From Valencia hispanica (lineage: Eukaryota > Chordata > Actinopteri > Cyprinodontiformes > Valenciidae): 64,000 nucleotides of DNA. The stretch is from contig OY747716.1 in NCBI GenBank assembly GCA_963556495.2, forward strand, positions 33,163,818 through 33,227,817. The letters are read 5' to 3'. This document shows positions 35,187-47,151 of this stretch, piece by piece. Each line of letters begins with the position of its first letter. Positions within the stretch are counted from its first letter, which is position 1. Under the pieces are notes generated by a model. It ran no database searches and was not told the DNA's origin. It saw nothing but the letters and a program-made list of their open reading frames with translations. The translations under genes were made by a program, and so were the position numbers.

Positions 35187-36091
35187 CAGTCATTTTACAA
35201 CCAGAAACTCCATTGTATGTAGACCAACAGTTTAACATTTTGGCTACATGGAAAATGCTAGGTCTGCCATAATACTAACACTGCACATTACCCTGAACAT
35301 ACCATCCCAGGTATAAAACAAAGTGGTGGCGGCACTATCATGCTGTGGGGGTGCTTTCCTCACACTTGTAGAAAACGTTCACTGAGTTGGGTCTTATTGA
35401 CGTAATTTCCCCCATAAAACATTAAACTATGCATTGCCAAATCTGGTTTCCGACTCAGCAGCATGGTAAAGGGCTGAATTAATTAATTAATGTCTTTGGC
35501 ATCAACATAAATTTGTATTGGATAAAAGCTATTATTTAGATTGTAATAAAGAATACAATTTAACTGGGTTTTCTAGATTATGTCAGATCCTCTAAATGGC
35601 AGTTTGTGGTCAGTGATTTCTTTTTTTGGCATCTACACCGAACCCAGTTGACGAAGCTTGAGTCCAGTTTAAAACCCAATAAACGTATCTTGGAGGCAAA
35701 AAAAAGCATTACGTTTATTCCTTTTTTATTTTTTGAATGAGTGTGTTTATTTGTTTATTAAAAATCCAAGTTTTGGTGAGAAAACCAAAAATAAACGCCA
35801 TCATATAAACATAAATAACTGCAAATTGCTCCTTAATTTCAGGCAATAAAAGTCTGATTAGATTTTTCAAGAAGTGAAGCCTGGAAACTTGAAAAAAAAA
35901 TCCATACTCAGTATAAATTTTTTAGACTTTTCCTGACTTGGAAAATGTAAAAAAAATCTGTACTTTTCCAGACTGTGTAGGAACCCTGTAAATACATGAC
36001 GAAAGGAGCCAAATATATTGAAATTTGTGTCTGCAATGTGGACAATAGGGAAATAGTTCAATTGGCATCAATACTTTCAATGGGTACTGTA
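35187..36091 (+). mobile_element. Tc1-like relic in DLGAP1 intron
   Basis: GTGGTGGCGGCACTATCATG then CTGTGGGGGTGC near 35321-35355 is a decayed GGGSIMLWG codon block. The right end, TTTGTGTCTGCAATGTGGAC and ATCAATACTTTCAATGGGTA, fits a Tc1 terminus. Extent is approximate and other repeats may lie inside. Confidence 0.55.
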
Positions 36092-37514
36092 AATCCAAAG
36101 ATGGTTATTTAATTTTAGTCAGAATTTGAACACTTGCTTAAACCACAAAATATGAGGAAATACTGAAACCTTATGTAAAACAGGAGAACTGAATGACAGA
36201 TAACAGAACAACACATCCAGAGAGTGACAGCTGAGAGGAGGAGGTTTTCTGTTCTCTTCTAAGCTTAAAGCCAGTTGTCAATACCTTGGTCAGTCAGGTA
36301 ACAATGAAAAGGCTGTGACGCCTAGCTGTCTGATACAAAAACTTTTCCTGACTGTGGTTAGTCACTGTAGGTTTCAGACTGTAAAGCCACTTGTCATCAA
36401 AACCTACTCCAGAAAACGTAACACAATGCAGTTTTTCTGCATGTTTTACATAAATTAACGTTTGCCAGTAAAATTGCAGTGTCATACAGAAAGAAATGAG
36501 CGGGGAAAGTTGGAGCACTTTTTTCACCCAGACATTTTAGGAGAAAAACATCTACCGGCTTGTTTACATTTCTTAGTTGAGATAGTAATGAAGAGGCTAT
36601 GACCGACAGATGCTCACAGACATCAAAAAGCAAGAAAGCACATGCATGCCAATGGGTAAATAGTTGGTATACACCACAAAAAATGCAGTTCAAGTAACTC
36701 TAAACATTAACCAAGAAAGAAAAAGAAGGCTCTGTGCTACATAACATCCCAGGCAGCCAAGGCAGAGTCGAAGGTGTCTGTATGAGTTAATATTTGGCTT
36801 TGCGACTCATGGAAATCCGAGCTTGGCTGATCAGTTGAGACTTCGTCTTTGAGGAAATCCCCTCACATTCTCAGACACCGTTCAAGTGTGCATTTGAAAA
36901 AGTGCAGGACTCAGCCCTCCCAGGGACCTTTGGTTAAAGCAGATCTCTTTGAAATCTAGAAACTAACAGCACCTTGACTATGGAGATAAAAACTTGTACT
37001 GGTCACTGAATGGAAGTTCACTTTGTTGACAGGGAGAATCCAAGTAGACAAAGGGCCTTGGTACTGAAAAAGTGTGCAAGCTGGGCTGCTTGTCCTGAAA
37101 CCAAGTAAGAAAGAACCTCGGTGTGTCTCTGAGGCAAACAAACCCAATAAAACACCCTTCCTCTGCTGTCTCTCTCCTCCGTCCTAAACATACACAAACA
37201 CAGAGCCTCAAAGTTGCCTGAATCACAATGTGTTGAGCAACAGATGGCTGTCAACTCTCCCCCTCACCATTTTCAGCCCCCCCCCTTCCTCTGGCCCAGC
37301 TGTCGCTTGAGGCCCCCGAATGAGGGGACTCTGACGCCAACCTCCCTTAAAATGGGGACAGCTGCTGAGGAGTTGTCAGTGTGAAAGGAGGGGTGGGGGT
37401 CAGAAGCTTGGAGCCCACACCACAAACCCTATTTGTCTGAACAGGCCCAGTCCAAACAGACTTTATACCTCCCTTTAGGTTGGGTCCAGTTTCTCTCTTT
37501 GTGTTCCCACTCAC

Positions 37515-37594
37515 CATCGGTCATCCTCCACCTGAATTCCTATAGACTGGAATTTAGACTGCTCGTCTGTCGCCCCTCCTTCCTCCGGGTCCAC
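37515..37594 (-). CDS. DLGAP1: DLGAP1 exon: second dynein light chain motif
   Basis: 80 bases, not visible as a long open frame but supported by acceptor CTCCGCTTAG, donor GATG|GTGAGT and exact phase match on both sides. It encodes VDPEEGGATDEQSKFQSIGI then QVEDDR and a split Trp. SIGIQVE is a DYNLL-binding motif of the GIQVD type, as described for GKAP; the human counterpart reads SVGVQVE. Confidence 0.9.
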
Positions 37595-37678
37595 CTAAGC
37601 GGAGAGAAGAATCTGTCAAAACACAGCCAGGTTTTATTTTCAGACACAGGATTAAAATCTTTGTTTTGTTTTTCAAAC
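37595..37678 (-). other. DLGAP1: Short 84-base DLGAP1 intron with weak donor
   Basis: Donor CAG|GTTTGA is weak (T at +3, T at +4). The acceptor has a clear pyrimidine tract (TTCTTCTCTCCGCTTAG). Retention adds only Val and then an immediate TGA. Confidence 0.85.
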
Positions 37679-38046
37679 CTGAATCCCAATGGAGAGGCAC
37701 TTTCTGAGCGCTTCTCTCTGTGCCTTGCTGTCTGCTGTGACGGAGGTGGTGGCCGTGGCAGTGATGGTGATGTTGGTGACATGCTGGCTGGCGGGTCCGT
37801 GTACCTGAGCATTGGCTGCCTCGATGGCCGCCGTCAGGGCTTTCATGCTGTCGATGCTCTCGGTGGAGTTGGAGAGCCCTGGCTGGGAGCTGATGCCAGC
37901 CCGCTGGCTGGGGCCTCCGTCCATGTATGCGTCCTGGGCTGACTCGGTGCTGCTCTGGGCCGTTATGGAGATGAAAGGCTTGGATGGGGTGGTCCTTGGT
38001 GGCACAGGTGGAGGCGTCTTTTTGTATGTGGTGATGCATGATGACA
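37679..38046 (-). CDS. DLGAP1: DLGAP1 exon: Pro-rich and first dynein light chain motif
   Basis: 368 bases with acceptor TTTCTATAG. It encodes SSCITTYKKTPPPVPPRTT, KPFISITAQSSTESAQDAYM, STESIDSMKALTAAIEAANA and ending KCLSIGIQ. These are hallmark DLGAP1 blocks. TPPPVPPR is an SH3-type motif. The GIQV-D dynein light chain motif is completed across the intron by the next exon (Gln|Val-Asp). The exon starts after the first base of a Val codon. The preceding exon, expected to end like IQSST, was not found before base 64000. Confidence 0.96.
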
Positions 38047-39614
38047 CTATAGAAAAATGCCAGAAAAACAAATTAAAATGTATTGATATCTGGAGAATAA
38101 ATCAGCAGAATATGAAATACTAACAGTAAACACAACTCAAACTGAGTTACAGAGGCAGCTCTGGTAAAGATGCATAAAAAAACTTTGAATTAAAGTTTTG
38201 TTTTTATTGCATTTGCACACACATTAAAAGTTTAGAAAACTCCAGCATTCAATATAAGTACATTTACTCAGTGAGGGACAACCACAGTCCATATTAACAA
38301 ATACTTGTTTTTATCAAAATCTCTGGATCCACTCCTTACAATTCATATAAAATAAATGTATTTAAAGTATTTTAAAGTACAATTTATCTTATAGGTCGAT
38401 CCGTGTCTATGAACTTTTACATAACAATCTGCGATGACCTATTTCCCTGGGGTGTAAATATGGTGTGAAAAAGCTTATTCCTTGTGTGACAAGAGAAAAC
38501 AAGTGTTTATCTTCATCGGTTCACCCTTAGACCTTTAGTCCAAGTGCTGGAGTCAAGTTAACAGTAGATTAAGGCCAACTTTGACAAGTCAGAGATGCAT
38601 CTTATAATAGGATTAACATGTCAGCTACTTGACCCAGCGATCTAAATGGTTAAGCTTTCTACAAGCCAACTGTATCTAAAAACAGTTTGTTTATGCAAAA
38701 AAAAATTATGCTTGCTCAAGAGTTGGTCTGTTGTTTTCACAAATAATTACCACAGAGGTTAATTGACACCATAGAAATGAACAACAGAGCTCTATTCAAC
38801 CTGAATAAATATCATCATGTGAGATGTCTTTGGTAACACGCTCCTTCTTTCCGTCAGCATTCTCTCCTTCTCATGTTACAGCTACAGGTCCTGTACAGAC
38901 AATGGAGGCTCTCATACACCCTGACTCAGAAGCCTGTCTATAGAAACACTCCATCAGACAAAGAAAACACAGCCCTTCCGCAGAGAGACAAAAATGACCA
39001 TCTCCTAACAAAATTATGACTTGGAATCTCCTTTCCTGTACTGGTGCTGTCATCAAAACTAGGTCGTGCTCTATCTGTGCTCTGTGGAAAAAGTAGGCCA
39101 GCGAGTTTCCTGGCTCTCCTTTAATCCCTGCAAAAGGCAAACATCCTACCCTGGTGAGATTGGGGCTCTGCATGCAGCAGACAACCTGTTGCCAGCCACA
39201 CCCAGCCCAAGTATCCGTAAAAAAACTATTAGAGCTGGGGATCTTCTTTGCTTTGTGTCCTGACATATTGGAGGGTGAAGAGAGGAGTGACTGCATCCTG
39301 ATTTTGATTTGCCTGAGTCATCTGCCGCCTCCAGCACCAGCAGTGATTGGATGATCCCAGACAAGATTTCAGTCAGGTTTTGACAAGCTGGAAATGTATT
39401 TCAGATGAGCTGCACTGTGATGAGATCATGGCTGTCAATGTGAATGTCTTTAATGACAACATAACACAAAAAAAGACTAAATGTATTTACTTTAACAAAT
39501 GAATGTCATCTGCATAAAATGTGAGCAGGAAACACTACCAAAGCCAATTAGAGGCCACATAAAGTAAGTAAGCCACAAAATGGCTTGCCATCTCAACTTT
39601 TTCAGCGAATATGG

Positions 39615-41160
39615 AATGCGATTAAAAATGTGTAAACCCTGAACTTTTTCTGATTTTGTGAGTCAACAGCCACATCCATACATGTACTTTGTTTAGATTT
39701 TAAGTGACAGACTGTTCTCCTTTTACTTCGCAATTATGCGCTACATTCTGTCAATGTTTTTTAATTTTTTTGGCAAGCCAAAATGTTGAAAATTTGGCAT
39801 GCATTTTTATTTTGACCCCTCATTATTCAATAGTTCACTCAGACTCCTTTTTCCGCATTACAGTTTGGAAGACTTTTAGGCATCTCTACCAGGTTTTTAC
39901 ATTCAGAAACTGAAATTGCTACCAATTTCTTTTGCAACATACAATTAAGTCAGATTGGATGGAATAGCTCTGACTATGTGTTTAGTTTTATCCATCCCAA
40001 AGTATTTTGTCCATCCCAAAGTATTTTGCAGCTGTGGGTTTCTCCAGTATTGCTCTGTGTTTACTTCCATCCATCTTCCTATCAACTCTGACAAGCTAGC
40101 CTATCCGTGCTGAAGAACCCACAGTATAATGCAGCAACCATCGTGTTTCTTAGTGAGGATGACGTTTTCAGAGTGGTCTGCAGGGCTGGTTTTCTGCCAC
40201 ATAGAGTTTTGCATGTAGGCCCAAAAACAATAATAATTTTTTTTATCTCAACTGACCAGAGCACCTGCGATGGACTGGCGACCTGTCCAGGGTGTACCCC
40301 GCCTCTCGCCCCATGACTGAAAGGCACCAGCCCTCCCCGCATAGAATGGATGGGTACAGATAATGGATGGATAGATGGATGACCAGAGCACCTTCTTCCA
40401 CTTGTTTGCTTTTCCCCCTTTATGGCTTATTGGAAAGCTTTAAGCAGGACTTCTTATGACTTTCTCTCAACAATGACTTTCTTCTTACCAGTCTTCTGTA
40501 TATCCCAGATTTTTGGGGTGGATGGCTAACAGTTGTCCTGCAAACAGATACTCAGTTCTGAGAAGTAGATCTCTGAACCTCCTCTATAGTTACCATTGGA
40601 TTCTGTAATTATTGCCCGACGTGTCAGTTTAGGTGGACGACCCTGTCTTGGTAGGTTTTTACAGTTGTATTATACACTAAACCTTTCAAATGAGAGTTAC
40701 AACAGATTCTAGAGATCTTAAAAGCTTGTGATATTGTCCTGTAACCTAACATTGCCTTAAACATCTCCACAACTTTATACCTTATCCGTCTGGTCTGCTA
40801 CTTAGTCTTCCGGATGCTTTTTGTTCACTAAAGTTCTCTAACAAATCCCTAAGTACTTCAAACAATAGCTGTATTCATACAGAGATTAAAAATCACACAC
40901 AGATGAACTCAATTTAATGAAAAGATGTTTCCGCCTGGTTGCATTTGATTTTATTCAAGGTTATCAGTAAAGAGGCCTAAATGCAAAAGCATGACACTCC
41001 TAAGAATGTAAAAAATCAGAAAACAATTAACTGCTTTCCTTTGACTTTATGTATATTTGTGCTACTTTGTGTTATTCTGTCACACAAAATACATTGAAGC
41101 TTGTGGTTGTACAGTAGAACAACCTAAAAAGGAGTTGTATAATTTTGTAAGGCACTATAG
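39615..41160 (-). mobile_element. Decayed full-length Tc1-like transposon
   Basis: The right end (reverse complement CTATAGTGCCTTACAAAATT) is a Tc1-type terminus, and the left shows AAACCCTGAACTTTTTCTGA then CAACAGCCACA. Transposase text reads on the minus strand: CATCTTCCTATCAACTCTGA, AATGCAGCAACCATCGTG, and CTGACCAGAGCACCTTC (coding KVLWSDQ). Size is about 1.5 kb including a 113-base LINE insertion. Many stops are present. Confidence 0.75.
40267..40379 (+). mobile_element. LINE 3'-end insertion with 14-bp target duplication
   Basis: 113 bases reading GCGATGGACTGGCGACCTGT, CAGGGTGTACCCCGCCTCTC and a tail of GGATGGATAGATGGA, the 3' end of a widespread teleost LINE. TGACCAGAGCACCT occurs directly on both sides (40253-40266 and 40380-40393), an exact target-site duplication. 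It lies inside the Tc1 relic. Confidence 0.92.
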
Positions 41161-44100
41161 CTGCCCTTTGGGTACATAACTGTAAAAATTGGTAGGGGGA
41201 AAAAAAGCGACAAGAGACACGCAGATGCACTGAGGGAGAGGGCGAGGTCCTGCCCCTATCAACCAGGAGGTTCAAAGGATAAAATGTCAGCTGTTTTCAG
41301 ACAATCTATCCCCTAAAGTAATCTAAAAGTCACACATGTGGGTATGTCCGTGTGTGTCTGTGTACTACTCTCAGGCCCTCAGAAGAGTTAAAGAGGGTTT
41401 TCATCCGCTCAATAAAGCACTATATGAAACCAGAGACGGCGGGGTAGCGTCCCACCTAGCTGTCAGGGCAAGAGCAAGGGAATCCAGAGAATGACAAGCG
41501 GTTTGAAATGGTAAGGCAGGTTAAGTAAACACACCAAGGAGTACGGACAAGCCCACGCACACATGAGTGAATGCGCAGGTCTGCAGCCAAACACTTACAA
41601 CACTGACACAAGCCAGCTTAATGTTTCAGCCTCTCAACATCAAGATGGGGGTGGGGGGAGGACTGCAGACTTCCTGTCCACGAAATGCTCTCCATCTATC
41701 AGAACCTGCTGTCAATAATGTGCTGCTCTGTGCAAGGACTATGTTGAGGCTTTCAGAAAATTCCAGTGATAGAAAAAGTGGATCCCAAAATTTGTTCCAG
41801 CCTGACTGAAGTGAGAGGAAAACAACTGTTCTGATAAGGCAAGGGGCAAGGGGGGGCAGGTTTCCCATAGTTTCCACAGGAATGATAAAACAGCTTTGGT
41901 CCTGTAGCAGAAGCAAAGGCGTTGGAAGAGCTGCACTGCCCCCAGACCTCCCACGTGCAGAGATGGTCAAGGATGGTGCGAAACAGGAATATGACACAGG
42001 ATTCCATCATACCTTTCACAATAATTGAGGAAAGTTCTCCTCACCTAATAATATCAAAGAACAAGAGGGAGACGATCCATATTCTCTAGCATGCAACAGA
42101 AAAGGACAACTTTCTCACTTCATGGAAATTGTCTTAAGGAATTTCCTCTCTTCCTCCCCCTCACGAAGGTAGCTGCAGCTTGCTGAGAGCATTGTCATGT
42201 GTCATGTTTTGTTAATGACAAAATTCTAGTGTCTCCCTGCCAAATCTCTTTTTTTCTTTGACAAATGCTTCAAAAGTCGCATGCCGACAAACTGGTGTGA
42301 ATAGCGGATCTTTTTGTTTTTGTTTTGGCAGAGCACTCTCCCCTCCCTTGGCTTTGATAATATCAAAGAAAGCCCTCTTCCCTCCCTTGAGACAAAGCAG
42401 CCTCCATTCATTTTTCCAGCTCCAGGAACAAAAACAGAACTTGCCAACCCAGAGCCCACCTCTTTATTTGACACCGCAGATCATCGTATCCCGCGCTGTG
42501 TGTGTGCAAAGGTGTGTGCTGTTTCCTTTGTTTTAATCATCGTGCTCAGATTGAAGGCAGACAGCTGCTTTGTAACCTCCAATCTGTGGATCTGTGATAG
42601 GCCACTTCAAAGAGCAGATGGTTTGGTTTAAGAGGGCTGGCCTGATTTGGTGGAGGAGCTAGCGAGCTCCCCCGTGCGGAGGCCAAGGGGAAATCCACTG
42701 CTATCCAAACAAATGTAAAGATAAAGAAAAGAGGGTGGATGGTGGACGACTGACAGCTGAGCCCAGCTGCATAGTGTTTGGGGGTGAAGGTCTACAGTTG
42801 GGGGGGCTAAGAGAGAGAGCTAAAAACTGAAGTAGAGTGAGGAAGAGGAGCAATAAGAATAAGTTACTGCCTTGCGCCGTCTGCTTGCTCTCGTTCCATT
42901 TTCCCATCTCCTCTCTTTCTGTCTGTCACACTTCCTCACTCAGGCTCCCACTGTGAACCAGCTGGAGTCCTTTGTGATAGTGTCACCATGGTGAAACACA
43001 GCAACACAAGGTTTGCCAGTAGGCTTGGTGTTGTACCAGCAGCAGGCAGAGGAGAGCTTCTGTTGGCCATTTGGGACACTCCTCTGAGCGCCAACCAACA
43101 AGAAAACACAGCAGGAACGCTGGTCTGGCAGCCAGCACAACACTGACAAGAAATTAAACAGAAAACAGGATACGCTAGCATGTTTCAAGCCTTGAAGCAT
43201 CCGATTTGTGCAGCCGATTGCTAAAACTCTCCCAACCAGTTTGTCTTGGATTCTAGAATAAAAAAGGCTTGTCCCTCTGTTTATAGGGCAGCTTTACAGA
43301 ATGATAATGACGTGACAAGGTTCACACTGTGCAACATGACACCATTGTTGTGAACAGAAAGGCAACAAACACCACATGACTGATGCTACGCAATTAGTTT
43401 ATTGTGGCGCCTTCCCTGGTAAAGATGTGTATAAATGCCTTAGTAATAAAATGTATCCTTTATTCTAGTAGAGTTATGTAATCTTGAAATTTTATGATCG
43501 ATGAGTAATACATGTCTTCCTGTTTTTCTGGGGTATGAATGTGACATGACACAGGTACCCATGTAACATAGTACTTATTGAGAATCGGAAAGACAGGTGA
43601 ACATGCCATTCAAGTTAGGGAGGAGTGGCAGGAAAGGGGCCTTTTTTCCCTTCTATACAATCCTGCTGTCTGTCCGTGATAACATAAACAAGTCCTCTTT
43701 ACCTATTTTTATTGGCAACTTTTAAAAAGGCAAACACAATAGAACATGACATTCAAGTAACACAGATGTTTCTTGATCTACATCTGAGAGGAAAAGTCTA
43801 CATGCACTAGGCTGGGAGAGGACCCATCTTGCAACCACAAACAGTGACAAGGATGGTAAGGCACGAAAAAAATGTCTCAAAAGAACTGAAGCTGGTTTTT
43901 GCCAAGATTATTCTACAGGTGAGTAGGTTTTCTTCTAGCCATTTTAAGATTTAAACACACAACTGAACTACTCGAATGGCCTGCTCTCTTGTCTTTACCT
44001 TTTTGAATGGTGGGCTAAGAAAATATAGGTGACTGTGTCAAGTCTTATTTATACCCCAGGTACACAGCAGGTCAATGATTACAAATGTTTAGGTTGCCTA

Positions 44101-45239
44101 TACACTCTGATCAGTTTACAAAAGTAGAATTTATACTAAAAAAGGCCTCAGTTATATTTATTATAACACAATGTTTTTAAAGTAGTGTCACCAGTTTGTT
44201 CAAAACAACTACCTGTTAATGTGGAGCTTTTTCCCCAGACTAAAAACATGTTTTTTAAAGTTTTTTTACTTCACAGGCACAAAAAAGCCCCTCTAAATGC
44301 TAAATGTATACAATAGCCCCTTTAAAAAGGACCTACTGACAGCTTTCTGAGCCACCTGAAAGTCCCTGTGAAAGCCTCATGTCAGTCTGCGACTCTCAGC
44401 CTTCAGGAGTCAGAGGTCACAGTAGAGGGTTTCTGCTCTCCAGATGCCAGATATCTAGACACAATAGCTCACTGTGTGCCTATGTGCATCTGTGAGCATG
44501 AGAGGAAGGTGGCAGTCTGAGTGGGGCTTTTAAAGGAGTATATTTAGCATGTCTGAGCGCTGGTTGGGGAGGAAATTGTAAACATCCTCCGTTAACTTTT
44601 GCACTTAAATAGGGTTTTGTTTTTTCTTTGAGATAAACTCAAGCTTGCATACTGGTGTAAAGCTTTTGTTTGAATGTAATTACAGTATCTTCTGACTGGC
44701 AGTGATATCAACAAAGCTGGGCCGCCCTTTCTGACACAAACCTGTGTCAACAGCAGGCAACTGCTCTGCCAAGCTATTCAATCTCAAAGATAAGAGTGTG
44801 TTTACAACAGTTGGCTGCCACTAAATATGGCAGCCGACTGTGTGGTGTTAGGCAACAGACTCACTTCACTTAACCTACTTTTCTGTGACCCAAGTTCAAA
44901 TTGAAAGCCTGGTTACCTGCATGCTTCTTCTTCACGGCCAGCACAGTTACAGACAAACTGAATGTTACACAATTTTTATGAGATTGTTTTCGATCTGATG
45001 TCTAAATTTGATTGTTTATGTGATTGTATAAATGCATTTGCATACTCTCTTGGAGACTTTCCTACATGAAGGTAACAGTGTCTAGCTACAGATCATGGGA
45101 TGAATCTCCACCGCAAACAGACAACGCCATCTTCATCAAAAGTTTATGTATTTATAGTTTTTTTGTTTTCTTCCTGCTATAATTAGTATTTGAGAGCCAG
45201 TCAGCTTACCTTTGACTATGTGGTGGCATCACTCATGTT

Positions 45240-45957
45240 TTATGGCGTAGTATGTTGGAGCAGCAGTTTTATCTACATACAGCTGAGAGGAAGAGGTTGG
45301 ATAAGCTCATCAGGAAGGCCAGCTCTGTCCTAGGATGCCCCCTGGATCCAGTGCAGGTGGTGGGAGACAGAAGGACTCTGGCCAAAATAACATCACTGAT
45401 GGACAGTGTCTCCCATCCCATGCATGAAGCTGTTGCTGAGCTGCAGAGCTCCTTCAGTGACAGACTGCTGCATTGTAGGTGCGTGAAGGAACATTTTCGG
45501 AGGTCCTTCCTCCCTGCAGCTGTTAGACTACAACCAGAACTGCTCCCAACAAATTCAATAATGGTGACAACCCTGCTGTAACTTGCACTGTTTGACTCAC
45601 TTAATTAACACCTCTGCTGCTATTATTTGTTTTTCAAAGTTTATATTCTGTTAACTTCTTGTAAATAATATGTTTACTTTTGATTGCACAACTAAACATG
45701 CACATTCTGCAAATATTTTCAGTTTTTAAATTATCCTACTCACTTGCACATTCAAATCTGAGTATGCCACTTTATTTTTAATGACGGCACAGAAATGTGG
45801 TTTTGTAATTTTGTCCTTACATTACTCTTAATTCTCTTTTTTTGAACTTTTCTCTTTTTTTTGTGTGAATCTAAATGCTTACCTGCCATTTTGCTGCTGT
45901 TACAGACGAATTTCCCCTTTGTGGGACAATAAAGGATTATTCTATTCTATTGTGGAA
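45240..45957 (+). mobile_element. LINE 3' fragment with C-terminal coding piece
   Basis: A 109-codon open frame (45252-45581) reads ERKRLDKLIRKASSVLGCPL, VGDRRTLAKITSLMDSVSHP and FRRSFLPAAVRLQ. These blocks recur at the C-terminus of a common teleost non-LTR retrotransposon ORF2. The 3' UTR ends GGGACAATAAAGGATTATTC then TATTCTAT, a typical LINE poly(A)-like tail repeat. It is 5'-truncated. The clade (Rex1, L2 or RTE-like) is undecided. Confidence 0.85.
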
Positions 45958-47110
45958 ATTAGTGGAACATGCAAAAACATTTACATAAAAAACAATGTTC
46001 CAATTTAGTCCCAAATTTATGTAATCTGTAATTATAGCAAGTGCTCTTGCACAGATATTATTTTTCTGTATATGACTCAAATTTAGAGGTTACTCCTACA
46101 AACCTTTTCCAATATTTGGTATTTGCCACATAGTCTCTGATGGACTTCAGCCTAAATTCTGCCCGTTAACAAATATACAGGATGAACTAATCCCAGGTGT
46201 TAGCTCAAAGTCCCTTTTTACAAAGGAGAGAGAAAAGGAGACCTAAAATATTTTGTACTGGTGTCTTAGATGGAACTCAACTTCTAGTGATTGTTTTCTG
46301 TGTACTGCTTTTGATTGTGTCTGTCCCAGCCCCAGATTCGGTGTGTCATTGCTTCTTATCATATGCGTAACGTCCAAAACTGCAATACAGGCTGGACACA
46401 TTATTTAGTCAATTTAACAAATTTGGGATTTTCCAAATAATCTAAAATTTTTCACCCTTTACACCAACAACAATGGTGAGGGAAAAACTGTATTGGCTGT
46501 GTCATGTGCCCTACATGTTGTATTTAGATATTCCAAGCTGTCTTTAAAAGTGCACAATTCCTTAAGTTTTCTCTGCACTTTAATGCAGAATCACACTGAA
46601 ATGTGGTATGTGACAAATTATCAACCAGTCACACGAAAACAGAAACAAAATATACTAACATCAGCCTAGTGCCTTAACAAAATGATCCTCATAAAAACAT
46701 CATGTCCAAGGGGAAGACTGGAGTTTATTGAGCAGCTACACTCTCAATCAATCTTGTTTCCCCTCTGTGTGTTTCATTGGACACATTATTACGACATTAC
46801 AGGACATTTTTTTAGCTAGTTAACCCTGTGTTGGAGAAACGTATTCAGGTATAGAGAGTTCAGGTGGGACAAAATATCTGTCGCCATTAAGAAAACCAGA
46901 GAGTAGAGAGTGCAAAATCCAGTCTCATTTCTGAAGGAATAAAACATGAAGGGGTTTTCACACAGTAAGACCTGCTCTGTCACAGCTCTCGGCCGCTTTC
47001 CATTGTTCTCCACTCCTCCTTGGCAGCAGCTTTACCCTGACTAGCCTATAACTACATGAAGAGACACATCAGTCTTCTTTTTCAGTTCAAAAGACCTGCC
47101 TGCAGGGGAC

Positions 47111-47112
<2 letters not shown>

Positions 47113-47150
<38 letters not shown>
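47113..47150 (+). repeat. GA dinucleotide microsatellite
   Basis: A run of AG repeats of about 35 bases followed by AAAG units, in the DLGAP1 intron. Confidence 0.95.

Positions 47151-47151
<1 letters not shown>

Larger units (their letters stand above)
33570..37514 (-). other. DLGAP1: DLGAP1 intron with two Tc1 relics
   Basis: 3.9-kb GT-AG intron (donor GTGAGT). It contains Tc1 relics at 33655-34192 and 35187-36091, a GC-rich part at 34740-34900 and otherwise unassigned DNA. A large patch from 36700 to 37400 has no recognised repeat. Confidence 0.8.

Noticed and set aside
37554..38039. 161-codon minus-strand frame overlapping a DLGAP1 exon
   Set aside because: Out of frame with the recognised DLGAP1 protein and runs through a splice donor.
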